Source of the DNA: Manis javanica
Taxonomy: Eukaryota > Chordata > Mammalia > Pholidota > Manidae
Reading direction: 5' to 3'
Length of the DNA: 64,000 nt
Assembly (NCBI RefSeq): GCF_040802235.1
Contig: NC_133158.1
Coordinates: forward strand, 155,260,401 to 155,324,400
Shown: positions 38,305 to 50,909 of the stretch, in pieces
Layout of the letters: every line of letters starts with the position of its first letter
How positions within the stretch are numbered: the stretch's first letter is position 1
Notes under the pieces: generated by a model
Database searches by the model: none
What the model was told of the DNA's origin: nothing
What the model saw: only the letters and a program-made list of their open reading frames with translations
Program-made: the position numbers and the translations under genes

Positions 38305-39714
38305 AGTCAGAGCCCTTAATATGAAGCAAAGGAGTGTCCATTCACTGAGAGGGGCTGTAAAAAAGAAACCTACCTGAGTGGGACGAGCCTTCTCCTTAGC
38401 AGGACTCACCTGAGCCCTCTGCTCTTGTCTGAGCAGCTACACTTGTCCTTTTGTCCTCATCCCAACTAGTGACCCTGCCCTTTTCCTATAGGTAAAGGAC
38501 CTGTAGGCCAAAAGCAGCCTACCTCTTCCCAAAACCCATGGGGCAAAAACCAAGTCTGCCTGAAACATTTTGCCAAAGTTACCCATTCACAACAATTGTA
38601 CTGCCATCAATAGTCTGTGATTTGTGGTTAAAAAATTGATTTTTAATTTACACCTTAATTTAAAATAATCATTGCCACCAGCCTCCTGTGAAATTGAATG
38701 CATAAAACTATTAATTGAGAACACCTGCCCATAATTATAAAATATATGGAACTCATTCAGCTCTATAACCAGTACACAAATATTTGAAAAGAAAGTGATT
38801 CTTCTTTTAAGGAAAGATTTCTTTCTTCTGACAAATTAAAATTCCAGCTTATGAAAGTAGTAACATGAGTGAGAAAATAATAAAATTGTATGGCTTTTTT
38901 ACTGCATGTTTATTTGGACAAAACCATTATGAGGCAGCTAGATTAATTACTTTTATTCTGTTAAGTACTGTACATAGTTAATTATTTCATCTAAGTCATG
39001 CCTGAGCCAAACCTGTCAATTACTGTTCAATGCAGGGACATGAGGATAATTTACATACTCCCTCTGTACTATGACTTGCTAATCTATTACTGTTGATTTG
39101 AAACTAGATGTTAAAAGTTTGCAGGATGCTTTAAAAGACTTCCCCATGACATACCTTCTAAAGTTATGGATTTCAAAATTAAGGCTCTCAACAAGCTATG
39201 CTAGGAAGTTGTTTAGGTGACAGAATTAAGATTTCATCTGAAAAAATCTATTTTCCCATGTTTTACTCTGATCTGTTGACTCTTAGGGTTTCAGCTTGTT
39301 CTTTTTGTTCTGCCTGATTTTACAAGGTGGATGTTACTTTAGGTTGTCGGTTTTTCAACATGCACAAAACCTGATCTCACTACTCTCCCAGTATGTCTAA
39401 TCACATATTTAAGTGTGGCTACAAGCACCTAATGAGTGCAGGTGCTTAGAGAGGGGCTCACAACCACCATGAGCTCACCAAGCTAAACAGATGGCATCGA
39501 ATCCATTGTTAAAATGTAAGATCAACTTTACAAAACTTGAATAACAGGTTCCCAGAGACATTTGTACATGGTCAAGTGAAAGAGAACTTTAAAAGTTTTA
39601 TAAATTCAAAAATTAAATGTTAAGAGATGTCACTTAAGTAAAAAAAATGATGAAATAAGTAAAAACAAAAAGTGTACTTAAAAAAAGAGATGTTCTCGTC
39701 TCCTTGCTACTTCC
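38305..39714. other. AGTR1 intron, no feature seen
   Basis: AT-rich, unique-looking. No gene or repeat recognised. Confidence 0.45.
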
Positions 39715-39715
39715 T

Positions 39716-39860
39716 AGTGTGGTTCTGATTGAGCAGCATTAGCATCACCTGGGAGCGAACTACCAACCAATCTCAGGCTCCACCCAACACGTACTAAGTC
39801 AACATCTACATTTCAACAATCTCCAGGCGTTTTGTGTGTCCAAGTTTGAGAAGTGCTAGT
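39716..39860 (+). mobile_element. MER5A-like DNA transposon
   Basis: MER5A-like order: GTGGTTCTGATTGAGCAGCATTAGCATCACCTGG-type start, CTCAGGCTCCACCC, CAATCTCCAGG and a terminal GTTTGAGAAGTGCTAG. Confidence 0.75.
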
Positions 39861-39864
39861 CTAG

Positions 39865-42800
39865 AAGGACAATTAGCAATCACTTAAGCTTGCACAGGGA
39901 TCCAATAGTTTATCCCTTCTGTCAACTGGAGAGCCACCCAGCCCACTCCAGCGGAGTGTGGCTGCCCACCTAGAGCCCTGGGAACAGGGCAGGCAAGCTG
40001 CGGCCGTGTGAGGGTCTGCTGCATTTCCATGGGGAGCCCAGGAGTTAGAGGAAGGAGTCCTAGTGTGGCAAAATTGTGTACCAAGGAAGATAAAGCCTAT
40101 TTCACGTAACGTGAATATTTGTCAGCTCCATTCATCTAATGAATGAACTGGATGTTAATCTTTTAGAGGAAAATCAATACAGATCCACACTTCTGGCTGG
40201 GACTTTGGTGGGAAGGTCCTTGCTTATTTTAGGAAAATCAAGGAGCACTGAAAAGGATGGGAAATGCTCCCCCTTCCCTCAAAGCATATCCTTACCTTTT
40301 TTGTTTGTTTGTCTGAAATATGTGAATTTTGCAACAGTTTGCAACATGGCGTAATTTTAACAACTGTTTTTTCTTCTTAAAAATGCAGGCACTTGCCTCG
40401 CAATTTCCTTTGCTTGCAGAGGCTTTCAAACTGTTCGACCACTAGAGGTCTGTATTACCTATTCTAAAAAAGCATCCCCAACAGACTGAGACTGAGCTCT
40501 CAAATTTCAAAACCTATTTCTATGTTTTAAAATGTAAAATCTCTTAAGGACACAACACCAGGGAATAAAAATCAACACTTTAGGAAATGAAAGAGAAAAG
40601 CTAATACCAGCCCTTCCATTTGGAAGGGCATGGAGTCTCCCTGCAACTTCTAGCAGAGAACTGAGCATACTTTGATGCTCAGAAATCAATGGCCAGTCAC
40701 AAATCAGAGAAACAAAATTTATTTTCTAAAAACTAGTATTTTTCTCTAATGTATTTTAAGACCTCTGTGTTTTAACTTTCAATTTGAAAGCTTTTTCCTC
40801 TTGCAACAAAAAAGTGATAAAATTAATTCTCAGTTCATTTAAAACCCCAATTTCACAATTTCTATGAAGGATTTTAAGATTTCTTTGGGCACCAAGATTA
40901 GATTAAAAATTAATGTCCTAGCAGGATTACTTTATAAAACTGTGCTGCAACTTTAGAAACTCATGCATGAACCTGGGCTTGCCTGGTTAAAGCTATAATA
41001 AAGGTGGTGATTGGTAGTGGTACCTACTGCCAGGTAGGTCCCCCAAGTTTTCACTGTGTTCCGTGTTCACCCGGGATTTTCTCTCCTAGGGATCTGGATC
41101 CTGCCCTCTGCCAGCAGCTGTGCAGGCTCTAAGCCTTCCAAAAATCTAAACCTGAGGTGTTCCATTTACATGTCATCTGATTAATAGTGACGAAATCTTG
41201 CCATACCCGTACAGAACAGCCCTCCTAAAACACTGCACACTCATATATTCAGATATTTAAATGGAATGGTTGAAAATATTACAGAAATAAAAGCTGTAAT
41301 TTACTGTGTTTTGCACCAGGGGCTTAGGGCTTTGATGTTAGATTTTCATAGATTCTAATTATGCCTACATTTGGAGTAAGTGGCTGCATTTGTTGCCAGG
41401 CAAGGTTCACCGCTAAGAGGCTCCCTTCTTTTAAAAGGCATTATTGGATAATGTTCCTGGCCTCTAATGCCTCCAGAAGCCTAAGCAGATCTACTGTGGC
41501 TTCTCTCTCAGTCTGTCACTTTATTAAAACACAACAATTTGCAAGTGTTATTTCGCAGATCAGCTGGGTTCATTTCAAAGGCTTATATTTAACAGAGGGA
41601 AAAATAATCCATCCCAATCCTTTTAAGAAGAGTTTTCTATGTATTTGCAGGCAAATTGCCTTGTGTTTCATATAGACCTCAAAGCTGGGATTCAAGGATA
41701 ATTTTAGTAATGTCTTACCCTGCTTATCTACATAATCCAAGTGATCAGTTCTACAGCAGAAGGGAGCTAATTCACAGTGCAATCATTTGTACTCCAGACC
41801 ACATTATTTTAAGTAGTTAAGTTTTTCTGCATTTCTTGATGCAATTCTGAGTATGGTTGGTCGCATATGAATTAACAATTTTTTCACTGAAATGTGACAG
41901 AAAAATGCCTGCTTTACTCAATCCTGAACTTTCCTTTCAGAGCTCCTGACTTTTCTATTATTCAAAATAATGATGGCTTATACTTGCAAGCAGTATCAGT
42001 ATGAACCTATAATTCAATATCAACACAGTATTCACTTGTATACATATGTGTTAAAAAAATGCTGGTAGTGTAGCAGTTAATTAAAAACAGCAACAGGAAG
42101 ATCTCAGGCTCTGGAGTTTGATGGGTTACATCTGGGAGAGATACAGTCAGAATCAGGGTGTTTGAGTCAGTCTCAAATTCCAGTTGAGGTGCTGGCATTG
42201 GCTGGCAATGTGGGCCCCTCAGGCTCAGTCCTGAAAAAATGGAGCCAATAAGAGAACCTAGCTTGCAGGGAATTTTTTTTTTGGTGGATTAGGTAAGAAA
42301 ATGGCGGATGAAGTGACAGACCCAGTGCCTCATGTCCAATTAATAGATGGCTAACTATTATTTTCTCTATCCATCGTGACTACATTTTTAAAATAGCAAT
42401 ACAGTACACTACCAATAATCATAGTGCTTCTAAGCATTGTTATCAGAAGTAGGTAAGCTTATGTATGAAATGGCACCTGGCCCTGGCTGTTTCCCAGACT
42501 GGTCTCCCAAAGTTTTCACACATAAAACTTGATCACAAGTTGGGAGAGTCTCAAGGATGACTCACTCCTGGATTTGAGATTTTGTTTTTTTGAGTGAGAT
42601 TTGCCATTTAGATTACTTTAAGTCTCATTTGTTTATTTAGATCTGGATGATGACTTAAATTTGGGACTCTACCAGATGAAGAAGATAAAATATTGCACTG
42701 AAATATGAGTCAGCTAGAGACAGAAGTTATTTTCAGAGCAGTTAAAAACCTGAAGTTAAGACTGTTCAACTTCAGGGAGTTGAAAGAAAAAACGTGATCA

Positions 42801-44548
42801 TGATCATGCTTAAAATGTTATTTTCAACCCTTTCATTACTCCACCCCTAGTGACTGAGGAAAGTTTGTTTTCCCTAAAATGCTGTACAGTATCTCCTCTC
42901 AGGAGAGAAATATGTGGGAGAGGGGTTTGAGGGAAGCTGTGACTAACTAGCTTTTATTAGGAACAGAATACTGATTAAATTACAGGCATTATTTTAACTC
43001 AACTTGTCTTCCCAGTACCATTGGGATTTAGAAATAGACCTGCTATATTCTGTAATGAGCCCTGAACAGAACAAAGACCAGCTACTGATTATACAACTAA
43101 AGAGGTTTTACTCAGAGAAGGACTAGACTTGGCTGTTGGGCCTTTATGCAGCAATTTCCAAGGACACGCTGCGATTACAAAAGAGGTGCCTGCTTCCTGA
43201 AATCAGAGGTGTTCACTCGCCTGGACAGAAGTCCATGTCAGTTCAAACCAACTTTCATGTTTTCATGTGAGAGAAGGAAAACTTCTCATTTAAAGTTATA
43301 CATTCTCAAAATGTTCCAGTTCTTTGGGGCTGATTTTCTGGTTGTCAGTGATACATGGGAAATGGATGCCTGCACAGTTACAAATAACTATTTGGACCTG
43401 GAACTGACCTTAGAACCTGGAATTATACCAGAAGTTGTTCTTTTGGGTCATATTTCAGTTTGGAGAGCCAGCCCCATGTTGGCAGGTAGGGCCTGAACCC
43501 CATGTCTGTCTGTCAACTCTGCACAACTCCAGGAGTCTCCTATCACTACCACTTTGGAAATCAAACCATTTTTATTTCTGAGTAGATAGCCTAAAACCTT
43601 CCCCGTGTGCAGAAGAAATGTACCAACATATTTACTGTAGCATTGTTAACCAGAGTATTGTTTTTCTTGAATCAAAGAGTTCATTTTTTTTGTCATCCCA
43701 TCTATGATCACTTTTCATTTTGTACTCTAGGGGAGATATCTAATGAAGGCCCGTAAAGCAGCTGGCCTATTTGGGGGAAGCATGACATCACAGATGCTCG
43801 TCTCTTCCTTGGCCCCATCTGCTAGAAATAGTAACCAAGTCTTTTGTCTAAGCTGGTAAGAGAGGAGCTGTAGAAAATCAAATCAGTAGGAGACAAACTA
43901 TTAGTTTTCATTTTCTTGTTTCCAACATGCAAATACAGTTTGTTAAATATGCCTATTCCCTAATCCTCATTAAGAAATCTTAAAGGATAGCAGAACAGAA
44001 AAAATCATGGGGATTATGAGAAAATACCATCACTAAAAATTAATAGGCAGGATTGTTCCTTCTCATTCAGACTATCTCATATGTTTAGATTTAGTTGTAC
44101 TTGAGGTTTTCCATTAAATAATTTTATTCCTAGTGTCATAGGGATGGATGCTACACGTATAATCCCAAATGTATCTTTTCATTTAGAATTCTCTTTTTGT
44201 TGGACATGAAAATAAAATAATTTAAGTGGAATAACCAGTATATGAAATCATTTTGCATTCAGTGGTATCCCTAGGACTTGCTAAGTTCGTTGGTGTATTT
44301 GTCTAAGAGGACAAAGTTTTGGCTCAAAATAACCTCATGACAATGTTGTGCACCCCTAACTCTATTACTTTAGGAGTTTTATCTTCAGGCCTAGAGACAT
44401 AGGATTACAGTTCACTGATAGGCAAAGTGTTTTGGAAGAATACCAAATGCACCGAACGAGTCAGCTGGTGTCCAGGAGGAATGGACATCAAATGCAGGTT
44501 TCCAACAGTTAGAGGTCAAGTAATTGCCACTGAGCCAGCCATTGCAGA
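39865..44548. other. AGTR1 intron, no gene seen
   Basis: Nearly 5 kb in which no gene or clear repeat is recognised. Small open frames (to 116 codons, 43146-43496) show no known domain. A GC-richer spot lies at 39.93-40.05 kb. A conserved non-coding exon of AGTR1 could lie here, but I cannot recognise one. Confidence 0.4.
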
Positions 44549-44550
44549 CT

Positions 44551-44864
44551 GAATCATAGGCCTGACTTCTTAAGATCTCCAATTTTGGAAGCATTTTACT
44601 ATACTTCAAAGCATTTTAAGTCATTAAGCCATTTAGGTTTTAAAATTCCATTTATTTGCTCTTTTCTAGCACCCCCTCTACATGTTCCTAGTCATCCTGT
44701 TAGTCCATGCCCTTCAATAGTTGATCTCTGTTTTGTCACTCATTCTTCTGTGGTTTCTAGGGTGCTGGCCTACTCATTGTGCCTTGAATCATAGGCCTGA
44801 CTTATTAAGATCTTCAGTTTTGGAAGCATTTTACTATACTTCAGAGCATTTTAAATCTTTAAGC
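44551..44864. repeat. 78-bp dispersed direct duplication
   Basis: Units at about 44551-44629 and 44786-44864 share GAATCATAGGCCTGACTT and TTTGGAAGCATTTTACTATA, 235 bp apart, with roughly 10 differences. The spacer is unlike the units, so this is a local segment duplication rather than a tandem satellite. Confidence 0.8.
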
Positions 44865-44919
44865 ATATTGTTACATATTGTTATTTCTTGCTAGCACAGT
44901 GCTGCCTTTGGGTCTCCTC

Positions 44920-45203
44920 TCTGCCGAGAGCAGTCTTCCTCCAGATGCCATAGACTTCCTTCCTTCTTACTAGGGAGGTTTTCCCTGAACATCCTTAAAA
45001 CTGCATCTTCTCCTCTTACTGCTTCTACGCTCTATTCTCATTCACCATGGCTTACAGCATACCGAATACTTCCCTTGATTGTTTTTGTGTCTATATATGC
45101 TAGAATGTCAATTTTGTGAGGCTAGGGATTTTTGTCTGCTTTACTCACACTTTGTCCTCAGTGTTGAGAACAGCAACTGGCATGTAGGTGTCTAACAAAA
45201 ATA
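44920..45203 (+). mobile_element. L2 LINE 3' part, interrupted by an L1
   Basis: It reads as L2 3' sequence (TTCCCTGAACATCC, CTAGAATGTCAATTTTGTGAGG, GGGATTTTTGTCTGC, GCAACTGGCATGTAGGTGTC). The phrase ending ...ATACTTACTGA resumes after the L1 at 46378 as CTTACTGAATGACTC. Confidence 0.75.
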
Positions 45204-45211
45204 CTTACTGA

Positions 45212-46377
45212 GCAAGGAAAACAAAAGCAAAAATGAACAAGTGGGACTCTATCAAGATGAAAAGCTTCTGTACAGCAAAGGACACCATCAATAGAACAAA
45301 AAGGCATCCTACAGTATGGGAGAATATATTCATAAATGGCAGATCTGGTAAAGGGTTGACATACAAAATATATAAAGAGCTCATGCACCTCAACAAACAA
45401 AAAGCAAATAATCCAATGAAAAAATGGGCAGAGGATCTGAACAGACACTTCTCCAAAGAAGAAATTCAGATGGCCAACAGGCACATGAGAAGATGCTCCA
45501 CATCGCTACTCATCAGTGAAATGCAAATTAAAACCACAAATGAGATATCACCTCACACCAGTTAGCATGGCCAACATCCAAAAGACAAGGAACAACAAAT
45601 GCTGGTGTGAGGATGTGGAGAAAGGGGAACCCTCCTACACTGCTGGTGGGATTGTAAATTAGTTCAACCATTGTGGAAAGCAGTATGGAGGTTCCTCAAA
45701 AAACTAAAAATAGAAATACCATTTGACCTGGGAATTCTACTCCTAGTAATTTACCCTAAGAATGCAGAAGCCCAGTTTGAAAAAGACATATGCACCCCTA
45801 TGTTTATTGCAGCACTATTTACAATAGCCAAGAAATGGAAGCAACCTAAGTGCCGATCAGTAGATGAAAGGATAAAGAAGATATGGTACATATACATAAT
45901 GGAATATTATTCAGCCATAAGAAGAAAACAAATCCTACCATTTGCAACAACATGGATGGAGCTAGAGGGTATTATGCTCAGTGAAATAAGCCAGGTGGAG
46001 AAAGACAAGTATCAAATGATTTCACTCATCTGTGGAGTATAAGAACAAAGAAAAAAACTAAAGGAACAAAACAGCAGCAGACTCACAGAACCCAAGAATG
46101 GACTAACAGTTACCAAAGGGAAAGGGACTGGAGAAGATGGGTGGGAAGGGAGGGATAAGAGGAATAAAAAAGGAGCATTACTATTAGCAGACATAATATA
46201 GGGGGGGCACGGGGAGGGCTGTACAACACAGAGAAGACAAGTAGTGATACTATAGCATCTTACTATGCTGATGGACAGTGACTGTAATGGGATATATGGG
46301 GGGACTTGGTGATGGGGGGAGTATAGTAAACATAACGTTCCTCATGTAATTGTAGATTAATGATACCAAAAAAAAAT
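45212..46377 (+). mobile_element. 5'-truncated L1 inserted in an L2
   Basis: About 1.17 kb holding the C-terminal part of ORF2 (stops and a frameshift near 45566-45670; ORF2 frame ends at 46042), a G-rich 3' UTR and a short poly(A). It is flanked by an 8-bp target duplication CTTACTGA (45204-45211 and 46378-46385). Orientation is plus, thus antisense to AGTR1. It cannot move by itself. Confidence 0.9.
45233..46042 (+). pseudogene. L1 ORF2 C-terminal remnant
   Basis: Two open pieces (45233-45565 and 45671-46042) in the same frame are separated by an in-frame TAG at 45563 and a 2-base insertion relative to the copy at 52.85 kb (GGTGTGAGG against GGTGAGG). They correspond to the end of the L1 reverse-transcriptase protein, after the catalytic domain. 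Not functional. Confidence 0.85.
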
Positions 46378-46385
46378 CTTACTGA

Positions 46386-47490
46386 ATGACTCCTAGCCAA
46401 ATCTGTTGCACATTACAGCCCTAAATAGGAATAACTTGTATTTAATGTAATTCCTATTCAGAAGGATTCTTACTGTTATGACATTTCTTTGATATTACCA
46501 TTTTAAAGTCAGAAGAAAGAAATGTTAGGATTATCCCACACCTGTTCAGGACCAAAATTCTAGGTCACTAGAGTTGCAAACTGAAATGGCATCAGGATTT
46601 GGGAAGTTATATAAATGTGTGAAGCACCTGAGATAAGATATTAAGGATTGGTGGGGTCTGTTTTAAATACCATAGTTCATATACTACCCTACTTAAGGCA
46701 TTCAGACTTGACAAAGAATTTTAAAACACAGCCTTGTTTGAAGAAAACGTGCCTACCTATGGTTTCAAAGGCCCACTTCAGCTGTCAGTTTGTGGTCAGT
46801 AGGACCATGAAGACATTTTCTAAGTCACACTGTTTTTCCCTCCTCTTTCCAACTATTTACACAGGCTTGGGTATGCCTGACTCTACATCAGGACAGTAAT
46901 ACTCAGCTGATCAAATCTAATTACATTTGCTTCCCGACTAAATTGTGTATCACCTTCCCCTCTTGTGAGAGACACAGCCCCTCTTGGGTCCTCAGCATCT
47001 GATTATCACAAACCTAATTGATTTGCAACATTTCATTAATAAAGTTAACTAAAACTAATTATATGTATTGAATAAAAGTTTCCTGTGAAATGAATTATTC
47101 TATTTAGCTTAAGGGTTCTTAATTGTTAAAATGAATTGCTGAGGAGGATTGCAGAATTACTTTCTCTTGGGTATATATATGTATATATACATCTCCAAAA
47201 TGGATTGGTGGATGGTGACATATGTCACTGACTGAAACTGAAAAAGGAAAAAAATTGATTAAATATTAAAGATACCAAAACATCCTAAGAAAATAAAAAT
47301 CACAAAATAGATTACATAGCTTTTTTCAGTTTAAGATTGAAATTGGGTCTGGCAAATTTGTCATATCTCTTAAGGAAGCTAAAATAAATTTTTTGATTTG
47401 TTGACATTTATTGTTTTATTTGTAGTATAAATTTTCCTTCACTTAATTGGTGCATACTGTTATTTCTCATTCTTTAATTCAGGTGGTATG
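46386..47490. other. AGTR1 intron, no gene seen
   Basis: After the rest of the split L2 (up to about 46440) the sequence is AT-rich and unique-looking, with a short TATA-rich run at 47171-47190. Confidence 0.45.
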
Positions 47491-47694
47491 TGAAGGGCCC
47501 CCACCCATAAGATGGCGAACTCACCCCTCACCCCCGCTAATCCCAGCACCTAGCCAATAGCCACCAGCCCCGTAGAAGTGACACCTCAATCAGCTCATGC
47601 CCCTTCCTATATAACCCAGCACCTTTCCCTAATAAAGTGGAATTCTCCCGTGAATTGCTGCTGTGTGTCGCTCCTTTCCTTTCAGTATGTTTGT
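47491..47694 (+). mobile_element. solo LTR, 204 bp, with target duplication
   Basis: It starts TGAAGGGCCC and ends CCTTTCCTTTCA, flanked by perfect GTATG duplications (47486-47490 and 47695-47699). Inside are a TATA-like CTATATAACC (about 47609) and an AATAAAG poly(A) signal (about 47631), as expected for a class I ERV LTR. It is more GC-rich than its surroundings and seems little decayed. Confidence 0.85.
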
Positions 47695-47699
47695 CTAAT

Positions 47700-48855
47700 T
47701 TATCCATCTAACTAAAACTAAATTCTAGCAGAAATCCATGGGGAGCCTACTCCGACTTCAGTGGCCCCAAACCAAGCTGATGTATTGTGGATCAGTACTT
47801 CTCTCAGGGCCATGTGTGATGCTCCCTGTTTGCTCAGTTGTGTATAGATAAACATGCTCTGTGTAAAACAAAGGCTGGCATTCATTTACAGCTTTAAATA
47901 CAATATGGTTGGCCCATTAGTGTTTTATACATCACATGAGAAGCTTTTGTCATTAATGACTCAAATTTTCACTGCTTTCATATTGCCAAAGCAGGTTGAA
48001 CTTCTTGCTTTGCATTGTTAAGGAAGACAGTTGCTTTATCCTCCTGCTCTGTACACTAACTGCACTAGAAGGACAGTGGAACACCCACCTTGTTCTTCCT
48101 CTTTGACCTGGGAGCAGCAATGAGGAGACAAGGTTCGGGCTCTAGGTCAACAGACACCCTTTACCCAGGGCCTAGTTCTATCTGCAGCAGCTCTGTTTGC
48201 TCTCTGTGTGGCCCATGCCGTGTGCAGAAGTATTTTGGCCTTGCCTGAATGAGAGGAGGAGAAAGAAGGCTGCTTCTGATTGGTGGACTTGCGGTGTGAC
48301 ATTGCACCTGTTTTCCCCGGGACTCCTAGCATTTGTTTAAATGCTGGAAAGGTGCCAAAGACCTAGTTCTAGATAACCAGCTACTGCCCCCCAGGTCTGC
48401 ACTGCATTATTACATTTATTATTTATTTTTACATTTCTGAGTTATCTTACACCTTTCTGGAATTAAAAAAAATGACTCATATCTGTAAATCTTCTTAAAT
48501 GTCTTAAGATGATTGACTACTAATTGAAGGGGGAGAATGACATTTTTAGTATTAGTCTAAAGTTCTTCCTGCCAGCAAAACAGAGCCTCTAAGTTTAGAT
48601 GCTAATTCTCTGAGCTCTTTTGATTTAAAATATTAGCAGTAGTCTAATTTAAATTTGAGTCTCCTACACAGTCAGTTATGCACTAAGCATAACCAGTTAT
48701 ACTATTCAAGCCTAGGAACAATGTTTCTGTAGATAAAAAATGTTATTTATTTTTTTTAAGTTCAGACCATTAAACAAGGGAAACTCCATAAATAAGTCTT
48801 CTGCAATGGCGAGAAACTGTACAGTTACTCAAAGCTGATTCTGCCAGTAGGGCTG
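47700..48855. other. AGTR1 intron, no feature seen
   Basis: No gene or repeat recognised. Confidence 0.45.
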
Positions 48856-48859
48856 GAGA

Positions 48860-49440
48860 TAGAAGGGAGGGTGAAACTATGGTGTGGGGGCTGGAGCAGG
48901 AGAGGGCCAGGGTCCTGCCTCTTGAGTGGAGCTACCTGGTCCTGCACATTCTGCTGTCAGGTGGGGGGAAGGGAGCAATTCTTGCCTCCCACTGTGTGGG
49001 GGTTGCCCCTTACCACCTCCCAGTGGCAGGCACGGCCTGCTCACCCTGATGGTTAATGAACAGGCTGGATGGCTGAGAGGAGGTGAGGGTCCATTAAGAG
49101 GGGCACCCTGTTGATTCCAAACGAGGCGGCCCCTGTCCATCCCACTTCCCGGGACTAGTTGGAGGGGTTGGAAAGGCCTTGGGAGCTGGAGGGAATGAGG
49201 CACAGAAACTGGCAGGAGCCGGGGTGGGAGAGTTGCATAGGTTGATGAATGTGCAAGAGGTACATAAATAAACTATTCACCCCACCCAGCCCGGCACTGG
49301 GAGAGGAGGTGCGGACCTGGAGCAGGTACCCAGGGCCGCCCCAGCCCCGGGCTTCCTCTCCTTCTCTGGGCTCAGAGTTGAGGGAGGTCCAGACCAGGAG
49401 GGCAGGGACACGAAGGTTGGAAATGGGGTGAGAGTGCAGG
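48860..49440. other. GC-rich, CpG-poor intronic block
   Basis: A 580-bp stretch markedly richer in G and C than the surrounding intron, with many CCC/GGG runs but few CpGs. Overlapping open frames on both strands (to 118 codons) are a by-product of base composition and show no known domain. It could be a regulatory element, but the sequence alone does not say so. Confidence 0.5.
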
Positions 49441-49444
49441 GAGG

Positions 49445-50527
49445 GTGGTGGTTTAAAATTTTTCATTTTTGTTTTTATCCCAACATTTTGTATCTCTAAT
49501 AACATACACAATGGTTACCAGCCATATTCACAACAAATTCTTGTTCACAAAGTAGGTTATTTGGAGTAAACTTGTTAGTCTGTAAAGAAGGCGGTGTTTT
49601 TGTTTATCGAAAAAAACACCCCACAAATGGCCAACAAATTTGTCTTTTTTTTCATTGGTAAGGCTCTAGGATTCATATTTGACAGTTCCAAACTGGGTCA
49701 AACTTCTATTATTTATGCTTTCTTTGGAAAATGAGTATTAAATATGTAAAGGCAATATTGGCTGGAGTCATATGCCTTTCTCACAGCTAGTTACATAGCT
49801 ATTTCAAATCCTTGACGCTTTGATGACTCAAAGGCAAATCTATTTCTAATTTTTTGCTTTGTGTAACACAAAACCATTAGTCCAGGAACAAATGTAATTG
49901 AACTACTAGGTATAAATGACTGTAAAGTAATTGCAGCTGACATTTTAATAATGGATCATATTAGCAGAAAAATGGTGACTAAGAACTTTAAGAATATACT
50001 ATAATGGGGTGATTATATGAAATAATTAAGAACAAACTACTGTTATCTGTGATACATATCATTTGGAACTAAAAGTGGAGTCTTCCAATATGTTGTACAT
50101 TTCCATAAAAAAATAAGTGGTCTAATACTTATTTTGCTTAGCTCCCCAATTTCTTTAAAAATGTAACTTGGCTTTAATTAAGGCAATACAATTGAGGTGT
50201 ATCTATCATTGTGGGAAAAATAAAACCTCACAGAATATAAAGAACAAAGAAAAAATACTGGCATTTAAAATGATCCTACATTTCTGCTAGTTTTGCTTAC
50301 TTGGGGATATCAGTGATACAGGTAAAAAAGACCAACAGCCATGTAGTAGCTCAGTATAACTGTGCACCTCTTCTCATGAATTTCAAGAAAACAAAGACAT
50401 CTCACTTTAGAAGAGTACATGAGATACTTAATTCTGTGTATTTTAATATGCAAATAAATTGGAAGAAGAGAAAGGGACCTGTGGAAACTATATACCAGAT
50501 AATGTACAACTGAGGAAATTAGAATTT
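49445..50527. other. AGTR1 intron, no feature seen
   Basis: AT-rich, unique-looking intron. Confidence 0.45.
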
Positions 50528-50540
50528 AAAAAATATTTTA

Positions 50541-50593
50541 GTCTAGTAACCATAATGTTGCTTATGTAATTGTACATTAATGATACCAAAATA
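50541..50593 (+). mobile_element. very short L1 3' end with target duplication
   Basis: Only about 53 bp of L1 3' UTR (CATAATGTTGCTTATGTAAT, then the ATTAATGATACCAAAATA end). It is flanked by a 13-bp duplication AAAAAATATTTTA at 50528-50540 and 50594-50606. The end matches the copies at 45.2 kb and 52.8 kb. Confidence 0.85.
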
Positions 50594-50714
50594 AAAAAAT
50601 ATTTTAAATTTCCAAATAAATTTAATAGAGCTTAAAGCTTTCTTACCAAGTGGTAATGGAAGCCTACTGCATTATTAATAATTTTTATAGCAGTACTCTT
50701 CAGTAGGACCCTCC

Positions 50715-50908
50715 GTGAGGATAGGAAAGTTCTACATCTGTGCTATCCCATAGAGTAGCCACTAACCACATGTGTCTATTGAGTACTTGAAATGTGACTA
50801 ATACAACTGAAGAAGCGAACTTTCATTTCATTTTATTATGATTAATTTATATTTAAATTTGAATGGCCGCATGTAGCACGTGGCTACCCTACTGGATAGT
50901 GCAGGTCT
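50715..50908 (+). mobile_element. hAT-type DNA transposon copy
   Basis: A common placental MITE text: AAAGTTCTACATCTGTGC, GTAGCCACTAACCACATGTG, TTGAGTACTTGAAATGTGAC, and the inverted end GGCTACCCTACTGGATAGTG. It is close to full length. Confidence 0.75.
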
Positions 50909-50909
50909 A

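Noticed and set aside
43146..43496. 116-codon plus-strand frame
   Set aside because: No recognised domain, no splice or promoter context and no repeat explanation; most likely chance.
45158..45484. 108-codon minus-strand frame
   Set aside because: It is the antisense of L1 ORF2 remnant sequence.
48877..49511. Overlapping 108- and 118-codon minus-strand frames
   Set aside because: They come from the GC-rich block, overlap on both strands and show no domain; a gene is not supported.
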